This document shows positions 1 through 14,536 of a stretch of DNA of 64,000 nucleotides, piece by piece (the stretch's first letter is position 1; each line of letters opens with the position of its first letter). The translations under genes were made by a program, and so were the position numbers. The stretch comes from Bolinopsis microptera (lineage: Eukaryota > Ctenophora > Tentaculata > Lobata > Bolinopsidae), in the NCBI RefSeq assembly GCF_026151205.1, contig NC_087084.1, positions 11,185,453 through 11,249,452 on the forward strand, given 5' to 3'. The notes under the pieces are model-generated. The model was not told the DNA's origin and did not search any database. It worked only from the letters and a program-made list of their open reading frames with translations.

Positions 1-3000
1 CAATGGCTAACACCATCTAGAAAAGCAAAAGGGGGGGGTTTTTTTAAACTGACTAAAAGAATGTTTCCCCATTTCAACTTTAGGACCCCCCCCCAAGGAA
101 AAAACCAGAAACAGTTTTGGAAAAAAATTTTTTACCCCCCAATCCTAGGGGAAAGCGTAAGTGGAAAACATAAAAAAAAGAAAAGTCCCCCCCCCCCCCC
201 CCCCAAAAACCCCCCCCCAAAACCCCCCCCCGAAACCCCAGCCCCTTTTTAAAATTTCCCCCCCGGCCCCTTTTATTCAAAAACATTTAAGGGGGGAAAA
301 TTTGGGAAGAAAAGGGGGAGGAAGTTTTACGGGATATCTTTTCAGACTCCAAAAAAATATTCTCAGGGGAAAGGAAGTTCCCCCCCCCCTTTGTCAATGA
401 AAAAAAAGACAAATTTTTTTACCAGGGGTTAAAATTTAGAAGAAGTTGGGGGTGGGGCCCGGGTTGACAAAGGGGTGGGGAAAAAAATAAAACAAAGGAA
501 AAGAGGAAAGGGGGGGAAAAAAAGAGACCCCCTTTTCTTGGAAAACAATTTTTGGATCCAAAACCCCGGGAAATTTTTAAAATAAAAAAAAAAAAGCAAA
601 CCCCCCTGCCCCTTCGGGGGCCCCTTTTTTAAACCAACTGGGGGTCCCCCCAGGGAATCAAAAGGGGAATCAAAAAAACCTGGAAAAAGAAAAAAGGGGA
701 AAAAAACTCTACAAACCACTAGTATTTTAAACCATTTGCTCCTGAAAAAAAACCCCTTGCCCCCTTTGGGGCCCCGAAACCTCAGCATTTTTTTCTAGAG
801 TCCCCCTGTAATGTTTTTTCCAAGGGGGAACCCACCTCAAGCCCCACCAAACCATAATTTTTGGCCCCTAGCTAAAAAAACCCTAACAAGGCCCCCCCCT
901 CAAAACCTTTTCGAAACCCCCAGAAAACCCCCCCCTTTTTCCCGAAAAGTGGAAAAAAAGGCACGGTGGCCCCCAATGCTAGGCCCCATTTTTTTCTACC
1001 CCCAATGACAACCGAAAACACCTCCCCCCTACCAAGCCCCCTCTTTTTATTTTGCTACACTGGGAAAAGCCCCAAAAACTAAAAAGGGACCCGAGTGGGA
1101 AAAGACCCCCCCAGGAAACTAATTTGGTAGAAAAAATTTTTGGGGAAAAAAAAAACCATTTAAGGACAAAAAAATTTTAAAAAAAATGAAAATGATTTTT
1201 TAAACCTTTAGGGGGAACTTACAAGAGAAAAGGGGGAAAAAAAAATGGAGGGGTTTTTTTATTTTTAAAATTTTACTTTGAACAAAAAGAAACAAAATTT
1301 CCCCCCCCCCCCCGTAAGCGAAAAAAATCCCCCAGAAAAATTTGCTGAGCCCCCCTTTAGGTGCCCTTTTGGGGGTTTTTATAGAGTTTATTAAAAATAA
1401 ATAAAACGGCTTAAATGGCTCTTTTTTAGATTAATGGACATCTTATTTTTTTAAAAACAAAAAAAACTTCGATCTGGTTTTTTTTTTTAAACTTTCCAAA
1501 AAAACCCCCAAATGGGTTTTTTTCTTTTTACCTCCCCTTTTTAAAAGACTTCGGGGGACTTCCCATTTTCAATACCCCCCCCCCCTAAAAAATTTTTACT
1601 TTTTAGAATTTTTTTTGAATCCTGTTTATTTTTAATATCATTCCCGATCATCCCAACAATTTTTTCCCCTCAACGACAAAACTTTTTTCAAAGGCCTTTA
1701 AACCTATTTCATTTTACCCCCTGCATTAAAACCCGAAATTTTTTGGAAAAAATAAAGGCAAAAAAATGTTTCCCCCCCTGTCCATTTGGAGGGACCAAAA
1801 TTAGAAAAAAACAGTTTTTTCCCCTTGAAATTTTTTTTTGGAATAAAAATTTTGAATTTTTTTCCGAAAACAAGAAATTGGTTTTTCAACTCTACCCTTT
1901 TGGGCCTGGTTTTGATGCAAAGTTTTTTGCAACCACAAAAAATCAAAAAAAAACCTTTTTTTTTTTCCCAAAATTTTACATTCCCGGGGTGGTAAAAATA
2001 CTCATCATCCGACGCCCCGCCCCCCTTTTTTCAGATTTTAGCCCCCCTTAAAAAACCCCCGCTTTCCATGGTTCGCAAAATTGAATAAGTAAGGGAAAAC
2101 CATTTTTTTTTTTCCCCCGAAAAAAAGGGGAAAATAATTTTCCCCGTAGGCAACCCTTCCCCCTCCCTTAAAGAACCCCCCAAACCCCCCTGAAAAAAAA
2201 AACCCGGCACTTTTGGGCCCCCCTTGATTAATCGGGGGGCCCGGGTACCATGGGTTTTTCCCACTTCCCACAATTCCAATTTTTTCCCAAAATTCGCCCC
2301 CTTTCCCCAAAAAATCTATTTTTTTAAACTTTTTTTCGGCATCGGGGCGGCCTTTTTTTTTTCCCCGGATTTTTCCCCCCTTACAAAGTTTTTTTTTTTT
2401 TTTCCCCCCCCCGGGGGGAAAGTGGCCCTTTTCCCCCCTTTTTGGGGCAAAAATTTCTTGAAAAAAAATTTTTGGTTTTTTAAAACAGTCCTTTTTTTTT
2501 TTTTCCCCAAAAATCACAGGCTTATCCCCACCTTTTTTTCCCCATCGGGGGTACTTCAGTCCCTAATTGTTTACCAGAGAAAACTTGTTTGGGGAGGAGA
2601 AAATTTTTCTAAGGTTAAAAATTTTTTTCCCCCAAAATTTTTTCCCCTGCTTAAATTTCCTCATTCTTAAATTTGCAAATTTTTTTCCCACCAAAAAGGG
2701 GAGTCCGGTAGAAAAAAATTTGGGGTTTTAAGTGCTGTTTTTTTTTCCCCTTTAAATTTTAACACTTTTCCCCTTGCTGCGTTTTTTTTATCAACAAAAA
2801 TTGGTCCCCCCCCCAATTTTAAAAATTTTTTTAGAATTGCCCCCCCCCTTTAACTTGGGGGAAAAGTTCTCGGGGGGTTTTTTAAAAATCAGTTTTTTAA
2901 GCCCGGGCAAATCCCCTCCCTTTCCCTTCTTAAAGACCCGCCCCGAGAAAAATTTTTATCCTAATCGCCCCAATTTGCTTTGCAACCCCCCCCCGGTTTT

Positions 3001-6000
3001 TTTTCCCTTAACCCTTTTGGAACCCCCTAAAAATAGGGAAAAAGTTTTCCCCCCTTGAATGATTTTTTGGGCCTTTTTTTTTACGCATAGGGGGAAAAAC
3101 ATCAGAATTTAAAATTGGGTCCCTTCAAAAAATCATTTTGGAGTTTTAGTTTTTTTGATGAAACCAGCAGCCCCTTTTGAAGTTTTGGGGAAAAACAAAC
3201 GATACCCCCCCCCCTCAATTTAAAATGGGTTTCCGGGTACGGGGGGATTTACAGCTGGGGAAGCTCCCCGGAGTAATAAAACCTGATGATTGTTTCCCCC
3301 CCCCCCTCAAAAAGGGGTTTTTGGGGTACGGGTTTTAAAAGCTACAGGAAAAAAACCCCCTTCAAGCGAAATGAGCGAATCCCCCCCTAAATTTTCCCTT
3401 CCCGCTAAATTCCAAAAACGTAAACCCCCCCCAAAATTGGACTTTCCAAAAAACCCCTTCCCCCCGCACTTACCCAAACCCGCCCCCCCCAAATTTTTTT
3501 TTTTTTTCGTACAGGGGGGGGAAACCAAAAAATTCAGGGGGTGAAAAAAACTTTTTTGGGTCTTTAAAACCCCTCCCCCCCCCGTTTTTTTTTAAATTTA
3601 AAAAGAGCTGTTTTGCTTTTGCAGATGGGCATACTTTTAAACTTACGGGTTTCGAGTTCCCCCGCCGCCCCCAAAAAATTTAAAAAAAATTCGAAAATTT
3701 TTTAGACCACGCCCCCCCCCCCCAAATATAAAAACACCTTATATTTTTTTTCCTCAAAACATGCCGGGGCCCCCCCCCCTAATTTTTTTTCAGAGACGGT
3801 AAAAAAAATTTTTTTTATTATTGAAATCTGAAAAAAAAGAGGCCCAAACGGATTTAAAAAAAATGAACCGAATTTTTACCCAAGCAATTTTGGGGGGTAC
3901 TTTTTTTAAAAAAAAATACTGGGTGAATTGTGAACCCACCGGACAAAAACCCACCTTTAAAAATTGGGGCCCACCCTTAACAATTCCCCCAAAAATTTTT
4001 TTTAAGGGGTTAAATTTTTTAACGGGGAAAAACCTTTTATTCACGGGGGGGTTTAAGGGTAAACCAATAAAACCTTTAAAAAAAACCCGTAAAATGAAAA
4101 AAACTCTTTTTTATGTTTTTCATACCCTTGGCCCCCAAATTTTTGAAAAAGCTAACAGTTTTTTTAATTCCCTTTTTTCAAGGACAAAAACGAATTCAAA
4201 AAATGGCCAAAACAAAATTCCAATAACTTTTTAAGCTTGACCCCAAAACTATTCCCCAAACTATCAAAAAAATGTGAAAAAAGGGAAAAACCTCCATTTT
4301 GAAAAATAATTAACGCGAAAAAATTTTTTTTCGAAGTTGAACAAATTCCCCTGAACCCATGGTGGTTAAAGCCCCCCCCATACCAAAAAGGAAAAGTTTT
4401 TCAATTGGGGGCCCCCTCAGGGGGGGACTGACTTTTTTGGGGGAAAAAACTTTTTTTGCCAAAAACTGCCTTTTTGGGCCCCCCCACCCCGTTATTATAA
4501 AAAAATATTTAAAAATTTAAATAAATAAAACAATTAAATGTGAAAAATATGAACAAGGTGTTTTTTTTTTTTTTTGGGGGTTTTTTATCAAATCATTTTT
4601 ACAAAACAGAAAAAACTTTTTCAAAAGCGGGGGGTAACTACTAGTACAAAAAAGGGTCCAACACCTCACAAATTGAGTTTAATTTGGGGTAAATTATGGT
4701 TAAAATTTGAACCGATAAGGTTCCCCCCCCCAGAGCCCAATAAAATTCCCCCCTGATTTTTTAATTAAATGTTATTTAAAAAAAGTATAAAAAAATTATT
4801 CAAGTTACTTAAATTGTTTATTTTTAAATTCCCAAAAATCCCCCATCGAATCCTTAGAAATTTTAAACTTTTTTTTTAACGTGGGGAAAACTCCCCCCCT
4901 TGTTTTTTTAGAATGTTTTAGTCCATTATTGAGTTAAAGAAAAAGCGGCCAAAGAAATTTCAAATAATGGGAAAAAAAGAGGGAAAAAAGGCCCTAAAGT
5001 ATCTAACTTTGAATCTAGTATATCTTCAGGTACAAACCAATGTTTAGAATGGACCTGGATGATTATGCCTCTTTGGGCCAAATCCTAGGCCCAGAACAAA
5101 TAAAGTTATTTGTCCAGAAATTTTTTCCACTAATGGACCCCAACGGTGTGTAAATCAACCCCTGGGTCCTGAACCTCTGTAATGAAAAAATATCCCCTTC
5201 AGTCCAATTGGCCTTTTATTAGCAATATACTTCAAATAATTTCCGTCCCCAACAAAAATTTTCCGGGGGGGGCCTTTGTGCGCCCCCGGGTCCCCCACGT
5301 GCCCGCCGCCTGCCGCTGTCGCGTCGCGGCCCCGGTAGCACCCTCCGGAGCCGGCGTGCTTGGGCCGACACCCTCTCGCCCCCTACCCCCCTTCAAAAAA
5401 AACCCGGGGTGCACGCCCCCCTGGATAACAATTCTTACAAGAACCAAAACAAACCTCACAAACTTACGTTGGTGGATAAATCTTCCCACGGAAAAGCAAC
5501 GAAATCCGTTTTTTTGTTACATTGGTTTTTTTTTTGATGGGGGGTCCCCCGGGAGAAAATTTATAACTACGTTTCGGCTGGTTATTCCGGCCATTGGTAA
5601 AAAATCCTTTTTGTTAGCCTGAGGAGTGGAAAGGAGTTATTTAAGCCAATAGTCCCCCCCCCCCCCCCCCCTTCTAACAAGTTATCATACTGTGAACGTA
5701 TTTTTTTTAATTTAAGTTTTTCCATTTTAATGTTTGTTATTAAAATATTCAAGTATGCTGGTGTTGGCTAACCTGCATGGGTTCCGAGTCCGCTTGTTTT
5801 TTTATTATGGAAAAATATATTATTTAAAAACTTAAATCAATAAAATCATTTCCCCTACCACAAAATTGGGTCAGCCTTCGACATGTTTGAATAAACCCTG
5901 TAATTAAAAAAACCCATAAACTACTTAGTAAATTAATTAAATTTACTCCAACACCGAACCCACCAACAGCAAATAGCGGGCCCTATCCCCCCCTGGGAGG

Positions 6001-6600
6001 TTGAAAAACGAGTTCCAAAAAGCAATCTGTTAATTTATAAACCCAGCAACTAAAACAACCATAAAACAGCGAAAGTTGGGAAAAAGATTAGGAAAATTAA
6101 TTCACACTTAGACCCCAATCCAAAACAAATAAATCTGTTAAACTAATAAACTAAATAACTTGAAAAAGAAAACTGGTTTGCCCTGTACCCCAGGTGTGGT
6201 CCCCTCACAAAAGTACCATGTGGTAACCAACAACGAAACAAGTCAAAAATTTTCCCCCCAGGTACGGGGACATAGGACACTTGCCAAATTAGGAGGCGGG
6301 GGGGTCCCTTGGGGTGGCCCTGGCCAAACGATTACCCCCCAGTAAATATGCATTAATTTGGCCTGCTGGTTCCCCCCCCCCACCCGCCATCTATCATCAG
6401 AAACCTTTTTTTTTTAACATTTTCCCAACAGTTTTACAGTATAAAGTTTTTAAGAGGTACCAATTAAAACCCCCCATGAAACGTGCCGGGAAATATAAAC
6501 CTTGGGGTAATAAATCACAATTAAATAACCAAAATCAGCCCCAATTCATCTATCCAAAAATACAGGTTAAGGAAATAAAATTTAACAATTTTTCCTCTGG
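1..6600. other. Corrupted low-quality contig end
   Basis: The sequence is dominated by expanded homopolymers (runs of C, G, A and T of 5-18 bases every few dozen bases) with no codon structure, splice signals or recognisable repeats. ORFs here are Pro-, Lys- and Phe-rich by-products of the runs. A GC-rich island at about 5270-5400 is embedded in the same noise. I read this as poor base calling at a contig end, not biology, and see no supportable gene. Confidence 0.85.
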
Positions 6601-9600
6601 AATAAAATGAAGTCATGTTAAGGAAAAGCCCCCGACAAAAATGTCAAACCACTAATGAAAATGACCCCCAAACTTTAACCTTCCCAAATACCACTAAACT
6701 GGGGGGCCTATCACCGGTTAACAAAAAACATTTAATATAAACAAAAAACCACCAAGAAGCAAATCCGCTAAACAGTGTTAAAATATTATGGAAATAATAA
6801 ACACAGGAATTTAAGCAAGAAACTGAAAGGTTTCTTCCAGCTGGCCACCACACAACACCAGGAATTGTTTTCCACCTGGCCCCACCAGTCGAGCTGGTGA
6901 AGCGGGGGGTTTGGAGGGTGGTGATACATCCCCACATACCACACACTCCTTCACAAAGTCCCTGCTTGAATGTGGAGGGATGTGGGGCCGGCTCAGGATC
7001 GTGTTTCCGGATCATGTTCCCCGGTCCCCTGTACTGTTGATGTACAGAGGTTTGATTTTTTAGAGAGGGGTAGAGCCCGGGCGGGTTCGCACAAACATGG
7101 TGGGCACATTTGATGGTGTTTTTGGTTTCGAACTGGGAAGTGGTTAATTGGGATGGGGGCGGTGGGTATGCTGGCTGATTCTGTGAGGGCCGTGGATAAC
7201 AAACATGGGGGTAGAGTGTGGTTTAGCTTTCTGCTGGAACAACTGGATCGTGTCGTAATCAGAACTTGGGGATTATCGTTCTTTACATGGGAAACTGTTT
7301 TTTGGACCCAGCATTTGACACCAGCTTTTAAAGATACTAGAAAAAATCAGAAAACTCTCAGCCCCCCGCAAATAATAGGGAAACCCACAATCTGGGTACA
7401 GAGTGGAAACCCATATCTTGATGTAACCCAGTAAACACTCTCGGAAGATTGTTTTTTAGAGTTTTTTTTACCGTCCCGTCACCCACACTCCTGCCAATTT
7501 CACCGCTGAAAGGACGTTCTCTTCTGAGGTTTATGTTGAAACACAGAATGGATATGAGCTGTGCGTAAGTCCCAGAAAACCCACTGAAAATTAGAGGGCT
7601 GGTGAGTGAGTAAGGGTTTTTGTTTCAGTGAGCTGGGAACTGTTTTGGAATCCCCACCATGCTTACCAAAACTGTTGATCTCTATATCAGGAGGACACAC
7701 GAAGTTTGTTCAACCACGTCTACAGGGAGAAAAGAGACTTGAACTTGTCAGCCAGACAGTTTCAGAAAGAGACCAGCACCACAGTTTGGGGCCCAGGCCC
7801 AGTGGACTAGTGTGTGTGGCTTGCAGCTTTACAACAGCAAATCCAAATCCTTTATAACTCCATCATCCGGGAGAAAGTACAGTTGTCCTTATTTCTGGGG
7901 TTTTTGGGCGTCCAAATGAAATCGTGTTTGAGGGTGATTTCCCCAGCCGAGATTAACATCTCCCCTCCGTCCTGCTGCACACTGACATGATCTCCCCCAA
8001 GTGATCCCCAAGTTTGTTTGTTTAGTATACAATGTTTTCTAGCACGGAGGTCCAGCCAAAACCATTTACACTTTTCAGTTTTTTCGAAAAATCATTGTTT
8101 TCCTGAAGGGAGAAAACAGAGATGACGTCGTTTTGCAAGAACTGCCAAGCAGCCATCCGGCCAGGAGAGAAAAGTGAAATTTAAACTTTTCGATTTCTTT
8201 TTCATTTCCCGCCTTCCTTTTTTTTCTCATTCCCCTTCAACCGCCAAACTGACTCGAAGGAAATAATCTCAATCTGTTGCCCAAATTATTCCTATCTAAA
8301 ATCTGAATGCTACCATCAGTAAACAAGCAACAGCCACAGGCTCTACCTATTCCTGTTATTTTTTATTAGGATCAGACTGGGACGGCCACAGAGTACGGGA
8401 GAAAGGGGATCCTCCAAACTATCAGGGATACTTTTAAATGGAAGAAGCTGTGTTTTTGCTTCCCCCCCAGTGGCAAGTTTTAAACTGAAGTAATCAGAAC
8501 GTGTTTCATGTTTTATCCACAAAGAAACCGGGTTTATTTAGGAACGCGCCTGGTTTTGGGGTGGAATTTTCCCACTTCTCTATTTTTTTCCCCTCCCTCC
8601 CGGATCCTTGAAATGGCTAGGAAAGATATCAGATGAGTCCCGAGCTAAGGGAATGTCGAATTTTCAGATAGGATCCGAGTATAAAAAAGTATCAGGGGCT
8701 TATCAGGGGCAAGTTGAACTAGCCTGGACAACACAAAACATTAAATATATTAGACGTCATTAATCTTCCCACTGTGTAGAGTCTCAGCGTGCACATCAAG
8801 TCGACTGTTGCGATGTCCGGAATAATGTCTTACCAGACACAATGTAAACACCACGATATCTGCAGTCTGCATGTTGGGTGAATGGGCAGGTAGGATTGTT
8901 TCCTGACTTTTCTTATACCGGGGGGGTTATGAGAGAAGAAGAGTCAGAACCCCGCGATGTGGAACCGTGAACACCACTGGTTTTTCAAATATTCTTGGAT
9001 TTTAAGGAGCGTTGCTGGGGCCCCTCCATGCTAAACTTAGTGGTCCAGTAGGGAAAGACACATCTTCACTTCCTCCACAGCCCAAAGTTTTTCCTGACGT
9101 AATTCAAACCAATTATTAGTCCAGGAGAAAACAGATAACAGGGGCCCTGAGTGTCTTACTGAGATGCCCAAGAACTATCGCTGGAAATCTGTGGACTTGC
9201 CAACCAAACTGCCCAAATCGTTTTTATAAATTATGTCCTTTGCATCTGCCATATAGATATTCTTGGCTCTGGGCGTTCCCCTATAAACGCCACAACAAAG
9301 TCCCCTTTTTACCATCGAAAAACTGGACTATTAATGAGAAGCAGTATGAGGGGGTGGGGGGGGTTCAGGGAACTTATTCCCAGGGAGTGGTTCCAGGGTG
9401 GGAAAGAAGTGGAGGGAAGTTTCTGTGGGTTAGCTGTGGAGGAGGGGAAACACTAATCAACGTTTGGGTTTGTGGGACCATGCTGTTCGGTCCCCGTTAG
9501 GGTGTCCCCCCAGGACTTGGTCACCTCCGTTCTTTGAGACTTTTGTAACAGGGGGAGATTAGCAGTTTTTTTCTTTTCCTTGGGCCTTCATTTTTTTACA

Positions 9601-11359
9601 TTGCTTGACATATTTGGGTTAGACTTAACCGCGTAAAGTGTCGTTTTTTTGAGGGTAAAAAAGTGTTTTACATCAAGTTTTAATGGGTAACAGTGATTAA
9701 AAGGTCCAAAAGATAATGTCAAAATTAAATTTAATTTTGTTCACAGTTAATTTTATATATTATTTTCCCCCGCAAAAATTCTCTATTCAAAGCGCCGGGC
9801 GCGGGTTTGTTTGCAAAGTTTCAAGTTTAAACTTTTGTAAAAAAAAAAGATGTTCCGCCAAGATCTAACTTTAAAAAGTATTTGTATCAATCAGTAAAAT
9901 GCCTCCAGGCCTTGATTTTATTTGCAGTTTAGCCAATCAATCATAGCCCTCTCTACCAATACAAAATAGTCCCCCCCGTGAAGTTTCACGATTGGTAAAA
10001 CCGAACCAAATTAGCAGAGCAAAAATTCAACGAAATTTTCGAGTTTTTGAAGTGATAAAATTCAAACTTTGCTGTTATCGAACAGACAATTTTAAATTAA
10101 ATCAGGGAATAGGTGGGACTCGTTAAAGCAATTCAGATTTAAAGCGAAAGGAAATAAAACTAGGGGATCGGGGACGGCTGACAAAGGGCTATGTAGAAAT
10201 GGCCTTGATTGTTCGAAACTAATATCACCTAACAGGACCCGTAGGCATCTGCCTTTGGAAAACGAAGACAGTGTATGTCGAGAAATGAAGAAATCGTACG
10301 GTCGAGTTTATAGGAGAAAATTCCTAGTTCATAAAATAAAGAATAAAGATTCCCTGAAAATGCTCTTCATAAATAATTATAGAAGAGTTATAAACCCGAA
10401 GCGATTACAAGAATGATTTCTTAAGACCCTCTTAGGAAAATAGAAGTATTTAATACAATGACATACTGTTTAATGACATAAATCTGCTTTGTTTTAAAAG
10501 CTTGTTAGCCCAAAAACCAAGCCCTAACAAAAGCCAGGAAAATCCTCAGGTCCTAACACGTCATAAAAAATTCCTGCGGGTTATGATAAGATTGTAAGGT
10601 TGTTAATATAGATGAAATGGTGGAAAAAAACTTTAACTGCTTTTAGGAAAAAAAATATTAGTAATCCGGGAGTAACTGAGAGGAAAATGACTAAAAGCGA
10701 AACCTGCAAACCATAAGTGTATGACTGATAGAGGATTAAAGTGAAAAGAATTCGCTTTTATCCAACCGCGAATTTATTATTTTCCTCGAAATGATACGGG
10801 AGGAAACGATATCAACTGCCCGCGCGTCGTTTTTTTTACATAATCGATCGTGTTATACTGATCAGAGACTGTCCATTTTTTTAATGATTTTTCATATTGA
10901 AATTTAATTTTTTGAAGTTTTGGATAATGAATATAGTTTCCCCTTGTTAACAACAATTACATGAATTTGTAAATATGTATATATGTTTAACGTCCTCGCA
11001 ACCCCTCGAACGATTTTCACATGCGGTGTCGTAGTTAAAAAAAATATTTTTATTTCAGTGCACACAGCTAAGAAGCTGAAAAATTGACAGTGTAATAAAA
11101 TTCCAACATTGCACACATTTGCACGTTGAATCACGATGGTCAATCCTTCGCAATCCTCGCCCGATCTTGCATACGAGGTTGCGGAAAAGCATTATTTTGA
11201 TGCGCGCGCCGACCCAGTAGTGCATAAACCGCTACAAATTTGCACCGCCAAATAATTCACGTGTTTATGAAAAATAATGTTCATTTATAATATCCCTTGA
11301 CTACCTTCCTATTTGGTTTTTATTTTAATAATAACAAAATTTTTTAGTTCCCCAAAGTT

Positions 11360-11478
11360 ACCTGAGGGGACCCCCAGGCTTATTATGTTTATATTAACAC
11401 ATTATACGAATTAATTTATTTCATTTAAACCGAATAAAAATTTGGCGGAATTGGACAGGGCTATGAGCGCGGCCCAGT
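11360..11478 (+). repeat. Family A short element, copy A1 (degraded read)
   Basis: This copy starts with ACCTGAGG and ends with GCGCGGCCCAGT like the copies at 29.8, 30.3 and 30.7 kb. It is longer because of homopolymer errors and a 30-40 bp insertion. The flanks AGTTCCCCAAAGTT (11346-11359) and AGTTTCCAAAGGTT (11482-11495) look like an eroded 14-bp target duplication. Confidence 0.6.
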
Positions 11479-11694
11479 AAAAGTTTCCAAAGGTTCCTTT
11501 TTTTGGGAAACTTAAGGGTTTTTGTATTTTTTAATTTTTTGATAATTTTCCCAATTTTTTTGAGAACAGCTGCCCAACTACTACCAATTAAAATTTAACA
11601 ATTGCTTTTTTCCAGAAAATTTGAATTTTGAATATTATTTTTTAAACGGGTTGGTCCTCCGTAATAAATTTTGGGTTTTTTCAAAATATTTACT

Positions 11695-11765
11695 TCGAAC
11701 CGTCGAGTTCCCCAACTCGGGCGCCGCGTCCTTGTAGGTTTTTATAAAAAACCTAACAAGATATT
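11695..11765 (+). repeat. Family B short element fragment
   Basis: It contains the family core: a CGAGT..ACTCG hairpin, then a GC-rich GCGCCGCGTC-like stretch, then an AGGTTTTTATAAAAAACCT palindrome. It corresponds to the cleaner copy at 29589-29667. Homopolymer errors prevent exact boundaries. Confidence 0.5.
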
Positions 11766-14434
11766 AGGGATATAGGTTTTATTTTAAAAAAAAACCCTAC
11801 ATTCATTGAAAAAATTTTTAAATTCTGTTTGTTTTGAAACTTTTTAGTTGTTTAAAAAAGGGCCATGTATAATTATTATAACTTTAAAAAAAATGACAAA
11901 CCTTATGCAACTGCAATTTTTTAAATTTGGGCCTTTAAGCATGCTTAAGGCGCTGCTTTTTCACAATTCAAAAAATTTAAAAACTTAAAATTTGACAATC
12001 CACAAAACTGAAATTTTTAATTTTTTTTTTTTTCATTTTTTACTATGATTTTTATTTTTTTGGATTGACGATGGCCGAACCTACAAAATTTCGTTTACTT
12101 TTTTAAAGCAAAGCAAAACCTATTTTTGATCTCGGGGAAAAATGAATGGAAAGCATGGGTTCAAGGGGGTTTTTAATGCGGCGGTCCGTAGCGGCGTTCC
12201 TCCCCAAAAATAATTTAAATGAAACAAAAGTCGTAAAATTTAAAGTTTAAACTTCCCAAAAACTATTAAAAACCCAAACCCAATATTGAACTTGTGCTGC
12301 AAATATTAAATTTGCATTTTGTCATTTTTGTGCGTAAAAAAAAAAATGATTTTAAAAATATTTTATCGATCTTTATTCTGTTAATCCTGTAATTTTGGAA
12401 TTTGATTTTGGATCGAAGTAGGACATTATTTTTTGTATCACGGCGTCCCCGTGACCCCATCGTCTTTTCCCACTTATAGGGGTTAGAGTTTTTGTACCGT
12501 TTTACGGGGGGGAAAGGCCGCCCCCAAACTTGTGCGCGGCGGGGTCTAAACCAACGTATGACAGGGGGGACATATGGGTTGAGGACAAAGCCCCCGGCAA
12601 ACATTTCCCAAATTATTTTTGTTTTTGTAACTATAAGAAGTCGAGCGCTGTTTTTAAAAGATAGCAAATTATTTTTTTATCCCCGGAAGAGTTTTTTTTT
12701 TCTAAGGGTTTATCGATTTGACATCAAAGCTCTTTTTCGGGTAATTATATTTGTTTTTATTTGTTTTAAAAATTTGACCTGCAACAAACCGCCCCCCCGA
12801 ATAGAAAAAGCAATTTTGGGCAGTTTTTGGGGCAGGGGCTTGTATTTGCAGCCCACTGTAAAAGTTGGTTTGGAAGTTTTCTCCTTTTAACCCATGGTAG
12901 CAATTGTACAGTCTGATTTTTTAAGTTTGTTTGCAAAACCTGCCGGGGGTTAGTTATTCTTTGAATGGCCATCCGAATTGAGAGTATTTTCACTTGGATT
13001 TACATACTTTTTTTGGGTGGATCAACTTTGGCAATATCTTAGCTCAAGGGATTGGCTTTACATTTTTTTACTTTTGAAGGTTCCCTTTTTGGCCTTTCTT
13101 CCCTGGGCACCCGTAAAAAAACGGTTTTTCTGTAACAAAAGGCTTTTATCAGGGTTTTTCCCTTTACAATTTTGATATTGCAAATAGGATTTTAGATGAT
13201 TTCAGACAGAATGAGTGGTTTTAAAATTTTAGTTTTTAAAAATAAAATAATTTTTGTGTAAAAATTTGGGGAACACTCCTCAGTTGAACCAAAGAGTTGG
13301 CCTGTTTAAAAACACGTATTCCAAAGCTTCCCGGGCTTTTTTTCAATTTTTTGCAACTGAAATCGACGAATCCCTTCCTATGTTTTTAGATTTTTTTATG
13401 AGTCCGCAATTTTGGATTGAATACTTGTGTTAGGGTAATTGTAAAAATAATGTTAAATTTTAAACTAGACCGAATTTAAAATTGGATCCCGATGAAGGAA
13501 AAAATTTGTTTTGCAAATCAATTATTTTTTTTTCCCCGAAAAAGCAAAGTTGTCTTACAAACCCTGAATTTTATTGATGATGAACTTGGGGTTTGTGGTT
13601 CCCCCCACTGCCCAGAATCCCCGAAGATGAGCAATTTGCAGTGAAATAGGTTAACAACAACAATTTTCATGGTTAGAAAAATTTACTGTTTTAAAGTAAG
13701 AAAAAATTTTAACCTTGTTCAACAGAAAGTTTTTAAAGTAAGAAAGATTAAAACAAATAAAAAAAAATTTAAACCCAATTAAACCGGAGCATAAAAATTT
13801 AGCTTGATGAGTAAAATTAAAAAATCTAATTTCAGGGGGTTTTGTGGGGGCAGTTATGAGGAATTTTTCTTTAATCAAGCTGAGAAAAAGGTTAATGGAT
13901 ATTGAGCAGTTTTGGGAAATTGAAAGGGAAGTAAAAAGATGGAGGCTTTAAAACCTACTTTTTCATCATAATTCCAACTGGCAGAGGAAAAGGGGTTATC
14001 AAAATTTTCACTTTAAAAAAATTTTCAAAAACTTTGCAGACCAGGTGGCCGTAACGTTTGCCCCTGGGTTTGGCGGCCACCCCCCCCCCCCCTGCCCCCG
14101 AAAAAAGCGCCCCCCTTTAATTTTGGCGCCCCCCCTCCCCTTTTTGTTGGGGCCCCCTCCCTAAAAATTGAAAACAAATTAGGGTTGGAATTTAAAAAGG
14201 ATACGCCCGGTAAAAAATTTATTAAAAAAAAGTGTGGTATCTAGGGGAAAACCGTGCAGTTTTTTGCTAGTACTTTAGTTTAAGTTTTCGAAATTGTCAC
14301 CCCACATTTCCCAAACGGGACCCGATTTTGGGGCCCCCCTCTTTAAAGACGGGGGCCCCCCCCCGCACAGCGAGGTCAGCGGGGGCCCTTTTGTATAAAG
14401 CCACTGCTGCAGGTTTTTAAACAAAAAAGAGGGG

Positions 14435-14534
14435 NNNNNNNNNNNNNNNNNNNNNNNNNNNNNNNNNNNNNNNNNNNNNNNNNNNNNNNNNNNNNNNNNN
14501 NNNNNNNNNNNNNNNNNNNNNNNNNNNNNNNNNN
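14435..14534. other. Scaffold gap (100 N)
   Basis: Exactly 100 N, the usual placeholder for a gap of unknown size. The reading frame of the following element is open right up to the gap edge, so its 5' part is missing. Confidence 0.99.
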
Positions 14535-14536
14535 AT

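Larger units (their letters stand above)
6601..14434. other. Partly corrupted contig, no supportable gene
   Basis: Quality improves here: balanced composition at about 6.8-9.5 kb, AT-rich and more natural at 9.6-13 kb. Homopolymer inflation continues and returns strongly near 14.1-14.43 kb next to the gap. Two repeat families found elsewhere in the window are recognisable (about 11.36 and 11.70 kb), so the DNA belongs to the same genome. The short ORFs in this stretch resemble no family I know, and indels would break any real exon. Confidence 0.7.

Noticed and set aside
5270-5400. GC-rich island that could be bacterial or rDNA contamination
   Set aside because: Too short and surrounded by homopolymer noise; no rRNA or protein signature is visible.
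6644-7857. Possible coding exons in the better-quality part of contig 1
   Set aside because: Composition is more balanced, but no domain, splice-linked frame or consistent homology could be recognised, and indel errors make frames unreliable.
8806-8872. Minus-strand ATG followed by a short hydrophobic stretch and a GTAAGA donor
   Set aside because: Looks like a signal-peptide exon but is only 13 codons, in poor-quality sequence and without a partner exon.
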